This document shows, in pieces, positions 36,815 through 45,733 of a stretch of DNA of 64,000 nucleotides. The notes beneath the pieces were generated by a model, which was not told where the DNA came from, ran no database searches, and saw nothing but the letters and a program-made list of their open reading frames with translations. The stretch is from Phaeobacter bryozoorum (GTDB taxonomy: Bacteria > Pseudomonadota > Alphaproteobacteria > Rhodobacterales > Rhodobacteraceae), in NCBI RefSeq assembly GCF_041893525.1, contig NZ_CP169068.1. One strand, written 5' to 3'. The stretch's first letter is position 1. Each line of letters starts with the position of its first letter. A program made the translations under genes and the position numbers.

Positions 36815-37591
36815 TTATTCGCGGTTTCCAAGCAGCTGGAGCAGCATCATGAACATATTGATGAAGTCCAGATAGAGGCTCAGTGCGCCCATGATCGCGG
36901 ATTTCGCCAGCCATTCCTGGTCGCCCATATGGGCGTGCTGGAGATAGTCGTTCTTGATCCGCTGGGTGTCATAGGCGGTGAGGCCCGCAAAGATCAGCAC
37001 GCCGATCACCGAGATCGCAAAGGCCATTGCCGACGACGCCAGGAAAATGTTGACGATAGACGCCACGATCAGGCCGATCAGGCCCATGATCAGGAAGGCG
37101 CCCATGCCGGAGAGGTCTTTCTTGGTGGTGTAACCCACCAGCGACAGGCCCGCAAAGGCGATGGAGGTGATCAGGAACACCTGCACGATGCTTTCGCCGG
37201 TGAACACCAGGAAGATCGAGCTGATCGACAAGCCCATCACGGTGGCGAAGACGTAGAACAGCAGCTGGACGCCCGCGGCCGACATGCGGTTCGCGGCGGC
37301 GCCGATGCCAAACACAAAGGCCAGCGGGGCAAACATGATCACCCACTTCAGCGGCGAGGCGTAAAGCGCATAGCCGATGCTGGTCAGGTATTTATCGGCA
37401 CTCAGCTGGGCTGCGGCATTGGCCGGATCGGAGGTCACCGCCAGGCCGGAGATGGCCCAGGCAGCCAGGAATGTAATGAATGTGCCCACGGCCATGGTGC
37501 CGTAGACCTTGTTCATATGGGCGCGCAGGCCCGCATCGATCTCCGCAGAGCGTGCGCCCGCTGTGGATCGGATGGTGTCAAACTGTGCCAT
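36815..37591 (-). CDS. Bax inhibitor-1/YccA (YbhL-like) membrane protein
   Basis: 258 aa with seven predicted transmembrane helices and a cytoplasmic N-terminus (MAQFDTIRSTAG). BI-1/TMBIM markers include TAYDTQRIKNDY near the sixth helix and a helix-rich C-terminus. The family includes pH-sensitive calcium-leak channels and YccA, which interacts with FtsH. It is followed by its own terminator. An RNA hairpin lies in the leader (see findings). Confidence 0.92.
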   Translation of the reverse strand: MAQFDTIRSTAGARSAEIDAGLRAHMNKVYGTMAVGTFITFLAAWAISGLAVTSDPANAAAQLSADKYLTSIGYALYASPLKWVIMFAPLAFVFGIGAAANRMSAAGVQLLFYVFATVMGLSISSIFLVFTGESIVQVFLITSIAFAGLSLVGYTTKKDLSGMGAFLIMGLIGLIVASIVNIFLASSAMAFAISVIGVLIFAGLTAYDTQRIKNDYLQHAHMGDQEWLAKSAIMGALSLYLDFINMFMMLLQLLGNRE

Positions 37592-37861
37592 GTATCATGG
37601 TCTCCGTCTCTAAACTCCCTCGCGCAGTTTCCCTACTGCGTGCAGAGAGCTGGCGTTCCTCGCAAATATCGGGTGAAGCGGGGCGCGGTTCAAGGTCGTA
37701 GACCGAAGTTTCGGTGGAATTATCGACAAAAAGCGGTGGAAGCTCGGTCGCGGGGGAGGGATCAAGTCTCTATTGGCCATCTAGGGGGAATATTGCTGAC
37801 AGGTGATAGTCACGCTCAATCTTTGAGTGCATTTCTATTGTGGTGGTCGCGCAATTTTGAC

Positions 37862-38770
37862 ATGTCTTCCATCATGAGATCACAAAACACACATCTTCAA
37901 GGGATCGGGTTACGTCTGTTGGCCGCATTCCTGATGACCGCCATGTCAGCCGCAATCCATGGTGCGGCACAGAGTGTGCCTATTGGTCAAATCATGTTCT
38001 GGCGATCTGCTCTGGCGTTGGTGCCCATCGTTCTTTACATGGCTTGGCGCAGTGAGTTCCCTGCCGCGTTGAAGACACGATATCCTCGACTGCATGTGAC
38101 ACGGAGTGCTTTTGGTGCGTTTTCCATGGCAATGTCTTTTATATCCCTCGCTTATCTGCCTGTCGCCAATGCACAAGCCCTGGCCTACCTTGCACCGGTT
38201 CTGGTCTTGCCAATCGCGGCGATGATGCTCGGGGAACGGTTGACCGCCACAATAATAATCGCAATTTCCGTTGGATTTTCGGGGGTTGTATTGCTGTTGT
38301 GGGAGGCTATTGAATTGCCCGGCGATGGAGCCTTGATTGGCGTGGTTGCTGGTCTCGCGTATGCATTCACTATGGCGTTCGTTCGGGTGCACACAAAAAC
38401 TATGACGGCAACCGAGGGTTCATCCACCATTGCCTTCTACTTTGCGATTGTCTCTGCCGGGCTCGGGCTTGCTTCTTTGCCATTGGGTTGGGTGTCCCTC
38501 AGCACAGCAATGTTCGGATGGCTTGCTCTGGCCGGGCTGATTGGTGGCATCGGTCACATTGTCGCCAATGAAGCGGTGGCACGGGCTCCGGTCAGTAGGC
38601 TCGCGCCTTTTGACTTTACCGGTCTTGTCTGGGCGCTTGGCTTTGATCTGGTGTTGTTTTCGGTGATACCGGGAGCGTTGGGGGTTCTGGGGGTCTTTGC
38701 CATTACCCTTGCGGCACTGCTGGTGACTTTCGCTGGCCGCAACACACAACCTGATCCACTCAAGGTGTAA
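37862..38770 (+). CDS. EamA/DMT-family transporter, lower-GC and possibly acquired
   Basis: About 302 aa, ten predicted helices in two EamA repeats: first FLMTAMSAAIHGAAQ...FWRSALALVPIV and second VVAGLAYAFTMAFVR onward. Substrate unknown; DMT members move amino acids, nucleosides or drugs, mostly outward. Start 37862 (MSSIMRS) or 37874 (MRSQN), neither with a good Shine-Dalgarno. Codon choice is more AT-rich than flanking genes, and a 5+5 dyad (CTCAA-TCT-TTGAG) lies 35 bases upstream. This suggests lateral gain. Confidence 0.82.
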   Translation: MSSIMRSQNTHLQGIGLRLLAAFLMTAMSAAIHGAAQSVPIGQIMFWRSALALVPIVLYMAWRSEFPAALKTRYPRLHVTRSAFGAFSMAMSFISLAYLPVANAQALAYLAPVLVLPIAAMMLGERLTATIIIAISVGFSGVVLLLWEAIELPGDGALIGVVAGLAYAFTMAFVRVHTKTMTATEGSSTIAFYFAIVSAGLGLASLPLGWVSLSTAMFGWLALAGLIGGIGHIVANEAVARAPVSRLAPFDFTGLVWALGFDLVLFSVIPGALGVLGVFAITLAALLVTFAGRNTQPDPLKV

Positions 38771-38816
38771 ATGCACACACGCTGACACCGAACTTCAGCT
38801 CAGGCTGTATCGTAAC

Positions 38817-38837
38817 AAAAAGGCCCGCAGCGCGGAC
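38817..38837 (-). terminator. Intrinsic terminator of the DUF1127 gene
   Basis: On the minus strand GTCCGC and GCGGGC pair (one G-U) around GCT, followed by a five-T run, about 45 bases past the DUF1127 stop. Confidence 0.7.
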
Positions 38838-38883
38838 ATCTTTTCGTATTAGGCTTGGTGTGAGCCTTGTCGGCGCGTCGCCT

Positions 38884-39099
38884 TTAGCGGGTCCAGCTGC
38901 TCGGCGCGTCCCAGATCGGGCGGCGGGCCTCTGCCTGGGCTTCGGTCTTGCTGATGCCCATGTCGTCCAACGCGCTTTGATCAAGCGTGGCCAGCATCCG
39001 GCGTTCGCGCCAGATGGCGAGGCGTTGGGCAACGGTTGCGAGGAACGAGCGGCGGGGCGCGCAGGTGCAGTTGCGCAGGCTGTTGTCCATATAGGTCAT
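38884..39099 (-). CDS. DUF1127 small protein
   Basis: 71 aa. The conserved domain is WRERRMLATLDQSALDDMGISK, with helical, Arg-rich surroundings. DUF1127 proteins are RNA-binding-linked or stress-induced and their mRNAs often yield sRNAs in Rhodobacterales. AGGAC lies eight bases upstream of the ATG at 39099. Divergent from a LysR gene, which may regulate it. Confidence 0.9.
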   Translation of the reverse strand: MTYMDNSLRNCTCAPRRSFLATVAQRLAIWRERRMLATLDQSALDDMGISKTEAQAEARRPIWDAPSSWTR

Positions 39100-39223
39100 G
39101 ATTTTTGTCCTTTTCTGGAATTCTGATGAGGTTACAGTGTCTGATCAATTCTATTGATGTATATGGCGGAGTGTGATTGATATGAAAAACGAATGTTTAT
39201 GATTTAAACCATCAGGAATTGTG

Positions 39224-40120
39224 ATGACGCGAAATCTCGATATCACCACGCTGCGCTCGTTTGTGGCGGTTGCGGACAATGGCGGGGTGACCCGCGCGGC
39301 CGGTTTTCTGCATCTGACCCAATCGGCGGTCTCCATGCAGCTGAAGCGGCTGGAGGAGCTGTTGGGCCTGCAACTGCTGGACCGTTCTGGCCGCACCATT
39401 GCGCTGACCGCATCGGGCGAGCAGCTGCTGGCCTATGCGCGGCGGATGGTGGCACTGAATGACGAGGTAATCGGGCGGCTCACCGATCAGGCCTATGAAG
39501 GCGAAATCGTTCTTGGGGTGCCGCATGACATTGTCTACCCGGCGATCCCGCAGGTGCTACAGCGTTTCAACGCGTCGTTCCCACGGGTGAAGGTGCAGCT
39601 GATCTCCAGCTATACCCGCTCTTTGAAGGAGCAGTTTTCGCGCGGTGAATGCGATCTGATCCTGACCACCGAAACCGCCACCTCGGAAAACGGCGAAACG
39701 CTGGCCAAGCGGCCGCTGTGCTGGATTGGTGCGCCCAATGGATCAGCCTGGCGGCAGCGCCCGCTGAAACTGGCCTTTGGCCGCTATTGCACCTTCCGGC
39801 CCAAGGTGGTGAGCGCGCTGGACGCCGCCGGGATCGCCTGGGAAATGGTGGTGGAGACCGATAGCGACCGCACCATCGAGGCGACGGTCAGCGCCGATCT
39901 GGCGATCCACACCATGATCGAGGGCACCGAGCCGCCGCATCTGCTACAGATCGACCACGGTGGCAGCCTGCCGGATCTGCCGATCCAGCTGATCAACCTC
40001 TATGGGGCAGAGACCTCTGGCTCTCCGATGGTGACTGAACTTGCCTTTCTGGTGCGGAAGGCCTTTCGCAACATCAGTACCCCGCTGGCGGCGGCGCAGT
40101 CCCATTGGACCGCAGCCTGA
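39224..40120 (+). CDS. LysR-family transcriptional regulator
   Basis: About 298 aa. N-terminal winged HTH (about 4-62: LRSFVAVADNGGVTRAAGFL, QSAVSMQLKRLEE) and a C-terminal type-2 periplasmic-binding-like effector domain (about 90-290). The start at 39224 has AGGA upstream. It is divergent from the DUF1127 gene with a 120-base AT-rich shared region, the usual position for a LysR operator. Effector unknown. Confidence 0.92.
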   Translation: MTRNLDITTLRSFVAVADNGGVTRAAGFLHLTQSAVSMQLKRLEELLGLQLLDRSGRTIALTASGEQLLAYARRMVALNDEVIGRLTDQAYEGEIVLGVPHDIVYPAIPQVLQRFNASFPRVKVQLISSYTRSLKEQFSRGECDLILTTETATSENGETLAKRPLCWIGAPNGSAWRQRPLKLAFGRYCTFRPKVVSALDAAGIAWEMVVETDSDRTIEATVSADLAIHTMIEGTEPPHLLQIDHGGSLPDLPIQLINLYGAETSGSPMVTELAFLVRKAFRNISTPLAAAQSHWTAA

Positions 40121-40179
40121 CACCTGCGCCCTAACGATCGCACCCTGCGGCTGCCCTGCGTGGCGGCGGTTGCCGTCGC

Positions 40180-41148
40180 CTAGGCCTCTGGCCGGATCAT
40201 GATCACCACCTTGCCGGTGGCTTTGCGGTTGCGCAGCAGCTCCAGCCCTGCGTCAGTCTCCTCCAGCGGCCGGCGGTGGCTGATGTGTGGGCGCAGCGAG
40301 CCGTCACGATACCAGTCGATCAGCCGCGCGATGGCGCCCCTGACCACCGCCGGGTGGCTCTTCAGGTAGCCGCCAAAGTAAAACCCGATAACGCTGAGGT
40401 TCTTCACCAGCAGGTGGTTCGCCGGGATCTGCGGCACCTCGCCGCCGGCAAAGCCGATGGGCAGCAGCCGCCCGCCCGGGTTGGTAGACCGAAAGGCCGC
40501 TTGCCAGACATCGCCGCCAATCGCCTCATAGACCACATCGGCGCCGCCCAGATCCTTGACCGCCTGCCGCAGATCCTCGTCGGCGTCGATCAGATGATCC
40601 GCGCCCGCCGCCTTGGCCACGGCCAGCTTCTCGGCTCCACGCGCATGGGCGATCACCCGCGCGCCCAGACGTTTGCCGATTTCCACAGCCGTCAGCCCGA
40701 CACCACCGGCAGCGCCGGTGACCAGCAGGGTTTCCCCCGGCTGCAACCGCGCACAGTGATCCAGCGCAACCAGTCCGGTGCCATAGGTGATCTGAAACGC
40801 CGCCGCATCGGCAAAGGACATCTCGTCGGGGATCCGCGTGACGCGATCGGCCGCAAACACCCCGGCCTCCGCCAGCCCGCCCTGACCGGAAAACACCGCC
40901 ACCCGATCGCCAACCGCCAGCCCCTCCACATCAGGGCCAAGCGCCTGAATGACGCCCGCCAGTTCCAAACCGGGAATAAATGGCAGGTCCGGCGTATCCT
41001 GATATTTGCCACGGAGCAGAAGAAGATCGGCAAAGTTCAACCCACAGGCGTGTATTGCAACTGCAACTTCTCCGCTTCCCGGTGATCCCACGTCAACTTC
41101 TGCGATAGTCGGGGAAATGTCAAAACTGCTGACACTGTAGGCGCGCAT
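40180..41148 (-). CDS. Zinc-type alcohol dehydrogenase-like NADPH:quinone oxidoreductase
   Basis: About 322 aa MDR-superfamily enzyme. The N-terminal GroES-like domain has CGLNFADLLLLRGKYQ and LPFIPGLELAGVI; the Rossmann region has VTGAAGGVGLTAVEIGKRLGA (around 147-167). No structural zinc cysteine cluster is visible, fitting the quinone oxidoreductase group. Start at 41148 (MRAYSVSSFD). Substrate unknown; the family reduces quinones or enoyl compounds with NADPH. Confidence 0.9.
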   Translation of the reverse strand: MRAYSVSSFDISPTIAEVDVGSPGSGEVAVAIHACGLNFADLLLLRGKYQDTPDLPFIPGLELAGVIQALGPDVEGLAVGDRVAVFSGQGGLAEAGVFAADRVTRIPDEMSFADAAAFQITYGTGLVALDHCARLQPGETLLVTGAAGGVGLTAVEIGKRLGARVIAHARGAEKLAVAKAAGADHLIDADEDLRQAVKDLGGADVVYEAIGGDVWQAAFRSTNPGGRLLPIGFAGGEVPQIPANHLLVKNLSVIGFYFGGYLKSHPAVVRGAIARLIDWYRDGSLRPHISHRRPLEETDAGLELLRNRKATGKVVIMIRPEA

Positions 41149-41515
41149 ATCATTTTTCCATATCTGGCATGGGGTAAGGTGATTCTGAATGGCCAAACCA
41201 TGCCAAATTCGCCTTCAGATCACCTCACTATTTATGGGGAGGTGGAGAACATGTGTAAAACATGCAAAAAAGTGAAATAAAATTGGTACATGAAATCATG
41301 CGTTTGCCGCACAGGTGCTGACCCCGGCGAGAGTGAACGCTTGAATTCAACCGTTAAGGTCGTACACTCAACTCCAATGGGAGCGCCTTGTCGTTTGTCC
41401 AGAAACCCGTCGGGTTTTTTGGCAACATTGGCACCACGCGGTATTTGCCGGGTGGGCGGGGGTTTAAAAAGGCGGTTAGGGTGGCACCCAGTTTTGTAAA
41501 TCTTAGGAGAAACGC
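41149..41515. other. AT-rich intergenic region with a tiny putative reading frame
   Basis: About 365 bases upstream of the XRE regulator, lower in GC than its surroundings. It contains an imperfect inverted repeat GGTGATTCTGAA/TTCAGATCACC (41178-41224), a 10-base palindrome TTGAATTCAA (41341-41350), a short hairpin with T-run near 41405-41420, and a 9-codon frame with a strong Shine-Dalgarno at 41251-41280. No longer gene is supported. Confidence 0.55.
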
Positions 41516-41887
41516 ATGGCTCATCCAGTGGACGTGCACGTGGGGAAACGTATCCGGCATCGCCGGTGGCTCATCGGCATGACGCAACAGCAGCTCGCAG
41601 AGCTGGTTGGTATTAAATTTCAACAGATCCAGAAATATGAAACCGGTGCAAACCGGGTCAGCGCCTCCCGGCTCTGGGATATTTCCGACGCGCTCAGCGT
41701 GCCGGTCAGCTTCTTTTTTGAAGGTCTGCAAGATGATGATGCCCCGGCATCGGACAAGGCACGCGTGCCTGACGATCTGATGGGCGACAAGGAGGCATTG
41801 GATTTGGTGCGCTCCTACTATGCGATTCCTGAAAACCAGCGCCGTCGTCTGTTCGAACTGGCGCGCGTGCTCAGCGACGCAGCCTGA
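41516..41887 (+). CDS. XRE-family transcriptional regulator
   Basis: 123 aa. The Cro/C1-type HTH covers about 9-65 (IRHRRWLIGMTQQQLAELVG, FQQIQKYETGANRVSASRL), followed by a short acidic and helical C-terminal part. This compact, highly conserved regulator type occurs across Rhodobacterales. AGGAG is ten bases upstream of the ATG. Targets unknown. Confidence 0.9.
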   Translation: MAHPVDVHVGKRIRHRRWLIGMTQQQLAELVGIKFQQIQKYETGANRVSASRLWDISDALSVPVSFFFEGLQDDDAPASDKARVPDDLMGDKEALDLVRSYYAIPENQRRRLFELARVLSDAA

Positions 41888-41952
41888 TTTTCCCGCCTCA
41901 AGTGGGGGCTTGGGGCTTGAAATATGCGCGGTTGAATGTCACCCCTTCGGGT

Positions 41953-42747
41953 ATGACTTCAGCCGCGTTTTCAGATCTGGACGTTGCCCATCGGATGGCC
42001 GATGCCGCACGTCAGGCGATCCTGCCCTATTTCCGCTCAGCCGGGCTGCAATCCGACAACAAGCTGGACGAAGGTTTCGATCCCGTCACCATCGCCGACC
42101 GGGCCGCCGAACAGGCGATGCGCGCGGTGCTTTCGCAACTCAGGCCCGAGGACGGCATCCTCGGCGAGGAATACGGCGAGACCCGTGGCCAGTCCGGGCG
42201 CATATGGGTGCTGGACCCGATCGACGGCACCCGTGGCTTTATCAGTGGCACCCCGACCTGGGGGGTGCTGATTGCCCTTGGCGATGCGGATGGCCCTTTC
42301 CTCGGCATCATTGATCAACCCTATATCGGTGAGCGGTTCATTGGTACGCCCGAGGGGGCCAGTCTGACCGGCCCGCTGGGGGAGGTCGCACTCAGCACCC
42401 GCAAGACATCGGATCTGTCGGCGGCTACGCTGTTCACCACCTTTCCCGAAGTCGGCAGCGCAGCGGAACGCGCCGCCTTCCAGCGGGTCGCCAGCGAAGT
42501 GCAGCTGACCCGCTACGGGATGGATTGCTACGCCTATGCGCTGCTGGCCGCCGGGCAATGTGACCTGGTGATCGAGGCCGGGCTCAACGCCTACGACATC
42601 CAGGCGCCGATCGCGGTCATCGAGGCCGCCGGTGGCGTGGTGACCAACTGGCAGGGGGAGCCTGCGCATGAGGGCGGTCAGGTCCTGGCCGCAGCCACCG
42701 CCGAGCTTCATGCCGCAGCGCTTGCCCTGATCCGCAAAACCACTTGA
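41953..42747 (+). CDS. hisN: Inositol monophosphatase-family histidinol-phosphatase
   Basis: About 264 aa, Mg-dependent phosphatase. Metal-binding motifs are GEEYG (about 78), WVLDPIDGTRGFISG (about 92-106) and C-terminal NAYDIQAPIAVIEAAGG. In this group the family converts histidinol phosphate to histidinol; sequence alone does not fully separate it from inositol or other IMPase activity. The start at 41953 is chosen to open the domain; upstream GTG at 41902 is possible. It follows the XRE gene closely. Confidence 0.82.
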   Translation: MTSAAFSDLDVAHRMADAARQAILPYFRSAGLQSDNKLDEGFDPVTIADRAAEQAMRAVLSQLRPEDGILGEEYGETRGQSGRIWVLDPIDGTRGFISGTPTWGVLIALGDADGPFLGIIDQPYIGERFIGTPEGASLTGPLGEVALSTRKTSDLSAATLFTTFPEVGSAAERAAFQRVASEVQLTRYGMDCYAYALLAAGQCDLVIEAGLNAYDIQAPIAVIEAAGGVVTNWQGEPAHEGGQVLAAATAELHAAALALIRKTT

Positions 42748-42862
42748 AACGACCTCGGGCAATCCATTAGGGTTCGGCCACGCGCCGAGTCCTTTGCCCA
42801 TATTCTGTCGGCGCGCCATCACACTTCTGAACCGAAATGGGCGGCCTGACGGAGTGTGACCT

Positions 42863-44203
42863 GTGCCTGAAATTCTGATCGAAGATATTGATATCGCGCT
42901 GACAATGGATGATCAGCGCCGCCAGCTGACCCATGCCGATCTGCGGATCCGCGACGGGGTGATCGCCGAGATCGGCAGCGATCTCACCACGGAGGGCGAG
43001 CGGATCAGCGGCCGGGGCTGCGTGGTGACCCCGGGCCTTGTGAACACCCATCATCATCTCTATCAGAACCTCACCCGCGCGGTGCCCGGCGCGCAGGACG
43101 CGCTGCTGTTTGGCTGGCTCAAACGGCTCTATCCGATCTGGTCGGCCTTCACCCCCGATGACATCCATGTCTCCGCCCAGCTGGGGCTGGCCGAACTGGC
43201 CTTCTCCGGCTGCACGCTCACCTCCGATCACCTCTACCTCTATCCCAATGGCACCCGGCTGGAGGACAGCATCGAGGCGGCGGGTGATATTGGTCTGCGC
43301 TTCCAGCCGACGCGCGGCGCCATGAGCATCGGCGAAAGTGCAGGGGGCCTGCCGCCGGACAGTCTGGTCGAGGAGGAACACGCCATTCTCGACGATATGA
43401 TCCGCGTCGTGGACCGGTTCCATGACCCCGCCGAAGGCTCCATGTGCCGGGTGGCGCTGGCGCCCTGTTCACCGTTTTCCGTCAGCCGCGAACTGATGCG
43501 CGACACTGCGCTTCTGGCCCGCGACAAGGGGGTGATGCTGCACACCCATCTGGCCGAAAACGATGAGGATATCGCCTATTCGCTGGCGCAGTTCGGCTGC
43601 CGTCCCGGCCAATATGCCGAAGATCTGGGCTGGACCGGCCCCGACGTCTGGCATGCCCATTGCGTGAAACTGGATGCCGGGGAAATCGACCTCTTTGCCC
43701 GGACCGGAACCGGCGTTGCCCATTGCCCCTGTTCCAACTGCCGCCTTGGCAGCGGCATCGCGCCGCTGCGCGCCATGCGCGATGCGCAGGTGCCGGTTGG
43801 TCTCGGCGTGGATGGATCGGCCAGCAATGATATGGCCAGCCTGATCAGCGAAGCCCGTCAGGCGATGCTCTTGCAGCGGGTCGCACAGGGGGCTGATGCC
43901 ATGAGCGCCTATGAGGCGCTGGAGATTGCCACCCGTGGCGGCGCGGAGGTGCTGGGGCGGCGCGATGTCGGCCAGCTGGCGGTGGGCAAACGTGCCGATA
44001 TCGCGATCTGGGACGTGACCGGCATCGCCTCCAGCGGCAGCTGGGATCCGGCGGCGCTGCTGCTGGCGGGGCCGGCGCAGGTGAAACATCTCTTTGTCGA
44101 AGGGCGCCAGATCATCCGCGATACCACGCTGGCGACAGTGGATCTGCCAGACCTTCTTGAACGGCACCAAAAAGCCACCACACGGCTGATGCAGCTGGCC
44201 TGA
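42863..44203 (+). CDS. 8-oxoguanine deaminase (amidohydrolase)
   Basis: 446 aa metal-dependent amidohydrolase. Metal-binding NTHHHLYQNLTR (about 62), HTHLAEND, HAHCVKL (about 266-272) and the DGSASND aspartate motif (about 319-325) are intact. The sequence resembles the 8-oxoguanine deaminase group, which turns 8-oxoguanine into urate, rather than standard guanine deaminase. GTG start with GGAG upstream. It converges on the guanine deaminase gene, giving two purine base deaminases side by side. Confidence 0.85.
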   Translation: MPEILIEDIDIALTMDDQRRQLTHADLRIRDGVIAEIGSDLTTEGERISGRGCVVTPGLVNTHHHLYQNLTRAVPGAQDALLFGWLKRLYPIWSAFTPDDIHVSAQLGLAELAFSGCTLTSDHLYLYPNGTRLEDSIEAAGDIGLRFQPTRGAMSIGESAGGLPPDSLVEEEHAILDDMIRVVDRFHDPAEGSMCRVALAPCSPFSVSRELMRDTALLARDKGVMLHTHLAENDEDIAYSLAQFGCRPGQYAEDLGWTGPDVWHAHCVKLDAGEIDLFARTGTGVAHCPCSNCRLGSGIAPLRAMRDAQVPVGLGVDGSASNDMASLISEARQAMLLQRVAQGADAMSAYEALEIATRGGAEVLGRRDVGQLAVGKRADIAIWDVTGIASSGSWDPAALLLAGPAQVKHLFVEGRQIIRDTTLATVDLPDLLERHQKATTRLMQLA

Positions 44204-44238
44204 CGCAGCTGACCAGATCGGCGACAGCGCGCTGCGCT

Positions 44239-44293
44239 CATCTTCTGGCCCGAAATATCCCCGCCGGAGGCAGAGGCGCATCAGCGCCTCTTT
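44239..44293. terminator. Roseobacter-type repeat relative and bidirectional terminator
   Basis: CATCTTCTGGCCCGAAATATCC (44239-44260) is related to the 35 kb repeat. It is followed by GAGGCGC-ATCA-GCGCCTC (44273-44290) and TTT. It lies between two convergent purine deaminase genes. Confidence 0.7.
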
Positions 44294-44310
44294 CCCCCTC
44301 GGTGCCCGGC

Positions 44311-45597
44311 TCAGCTGCGCGCGCCGTTGATCCAGACCTCGGTCACCGCCCGGTCATCGCCCATCATGATGGTGGCAAAAACCGCCTCCCAGAGATCGCG
44401 CGCGCCCGCGCAGCGCTGCGCAATCGCCGGGGTTGAGGCCAGATCCAGGACCACCAGATCGGCCTCCATGCCGGGGGCGAGATTGCCGATCTGGGCCTCC
44501 ATGCGCAGCGCGCGGGCCGAGCCTTGGGTGGCCAGCCACAGCAATTGTGCAGCATGCAGCGGCGTGCCGCGCAGCTGGCCGATTTCATAGGCGGCCGCCA
44601 TGGTGCGCAGCATCGAGAAACTGGAGCCACCACCGGTATCCGTCGCCAGACCAATGCGTTGCCCCTCAGCCATCAGCCCGGCCATGTCGAACAGCCCAGA
44701 CCCGATGAAGGTATTGGAGGTTGGACAATGCACCAGCGCCGCGCCAACCTCGCGCAGACGGGCGCGCTCGCGGTCTTCCAGATGGATCGCATGACCGTAG
44801 AGGCCACCTTCGCCCAGCAGGCCAAATTGCTCATAGGTGTCCAGATAGTCCCGGGCCTCGGGAAACAGCGATTTCACCCAGGCAATCTCGTCGGTCTGCT
44901 CGCTCAGATGGGTCTGCATCAGGCAGTCGGGGTGCTCGGCCCAAAGCGCGCCCATCGCCTCCAGCTGTTCGGGGGTCGAGGTGGGCGAGAACCGTGGCGT
45001 GATCGCATAGGACAGCCGGTCCACGCCATGCCAGCGGCCAATCAATGCAGCGCTGTCGTCATAGGCCGATTGCGCGGTGTCGCGCAGGCCTTCGGGGGCG
45101 TTGCGGTCCATGCAGGTCTTGCCCGCAACCACGCGCTGCCCGCGCGCCTGCGCAGCGCTGAAAAACGCCTCCACGCTTTCGGGGTGGATGGTGCAGTAGC
45201 TGCACATCGTGGTGGTGCCATTGGCCCGTGTCAGATCCAGATAGCGGCCTGCGATTTCATCGGCATAGCCACGGTCGCCAAAACGCATCTCCTCGGGGAA
45301 AGTATAGCTGTTCAGCCAGTCGATCAGCCGCTTGCCCCAGCTGGCAATGATCGCGGTCTGCGGGAAATGCACATGGGCATCGACAAAGCCGGCGAGGATC
45401 AGGTGATCGCCGTGATCCACCAGGCTGGCGGAGGGGTGGGCCTTGCGCAGCGCATCAGCCGCGCCCAGTTCCAGCACCTTGCCGCCACCAATCGCCACCG
45501 CTTCATGCAGCGTCGCCGCAGCCTCGGGGTGGTCGCCCTCAAACGGGTCTCCCGCAAATGACAGGACCTGCCCCCGTAAGATAAATTCTGCCTGCAT
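44311..45597 (-). CDS. guaD: Guanine deaminase
   Basis: About 428 aa amidohydrolase converting guanine to xanthine. Features: FVDAHVHFPQTAIIASWG (metal-binding HxH), guanine deaminase-type KTCMDRNAPEGL, QTHLSEQTDEI, HAIHLEDRE, and DTGGGSSFSMLRT. The start at 45597 has AGGACC upstream. It converges on the 8-oxoguanine deaminase gene and is divergent from mgtE. Confidence 0.92.
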   Translation of the reverse strand: MQAEFILRGQVLSFAGDPFEGDHPEAAATLHEAVAIGGGKVLELGAADALRKAHPSASLVDHGDHLILAGFVDAHVHFPQTAIIASWGKRLIDWLNSYTFPEEMRFGDRGYADEIAGRYLDLTRANGTTTMCSYCTIHPESVEAFFSAAQARGQRVVAGKTCMDRNAPEGLRDTAQSAYDDSAALIGRWHGVDRLSYAITPRFSPTSTPEQLEAMGALWAEHPDCLMQTHLSEQTDEIAWVKSLFPEARDYLDTYEQFGLLGEGGLYGHAIHLEDRERARLREVGAALVHCPTSNTFIGSGLFDMAGLMAEGQRIGLATDTGGGSSFSMLRTMAAAYEIGQLRGTPLHAAQLLWLATQGSARALRMEAQIGNLAPGMEADLVVLDLASTPAIAQRCAGARDLWEAVFATIMMGDDRAVTEVWINGARS

Positions 45598-45733
45598 CCA
45601 ACGCGGTCCTTTCTTGCCAAACTGCGATGCGCAGGATACGCGCAGCGACATCGACGGTAAATTACGTCATTGTCATTGTTTTTCGGTAACAGCTTCTTTT
45701 ATTCCAGAAGCAATCACCAAAAGGGGCCTCGGA

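Noticed and set aside
41341..41350. TTGAATTCAA palindrome as a third BetI site
   Set aside because: It lacks the four-base spacer of the two supported sites and is near no choline-related gene.
45598..45733. Possible M-box Mg riboswitch before mgtE
   Set aside because: The gap shared with guaD is only about 135 bases and shows one small hairpin, not the M-box layout.
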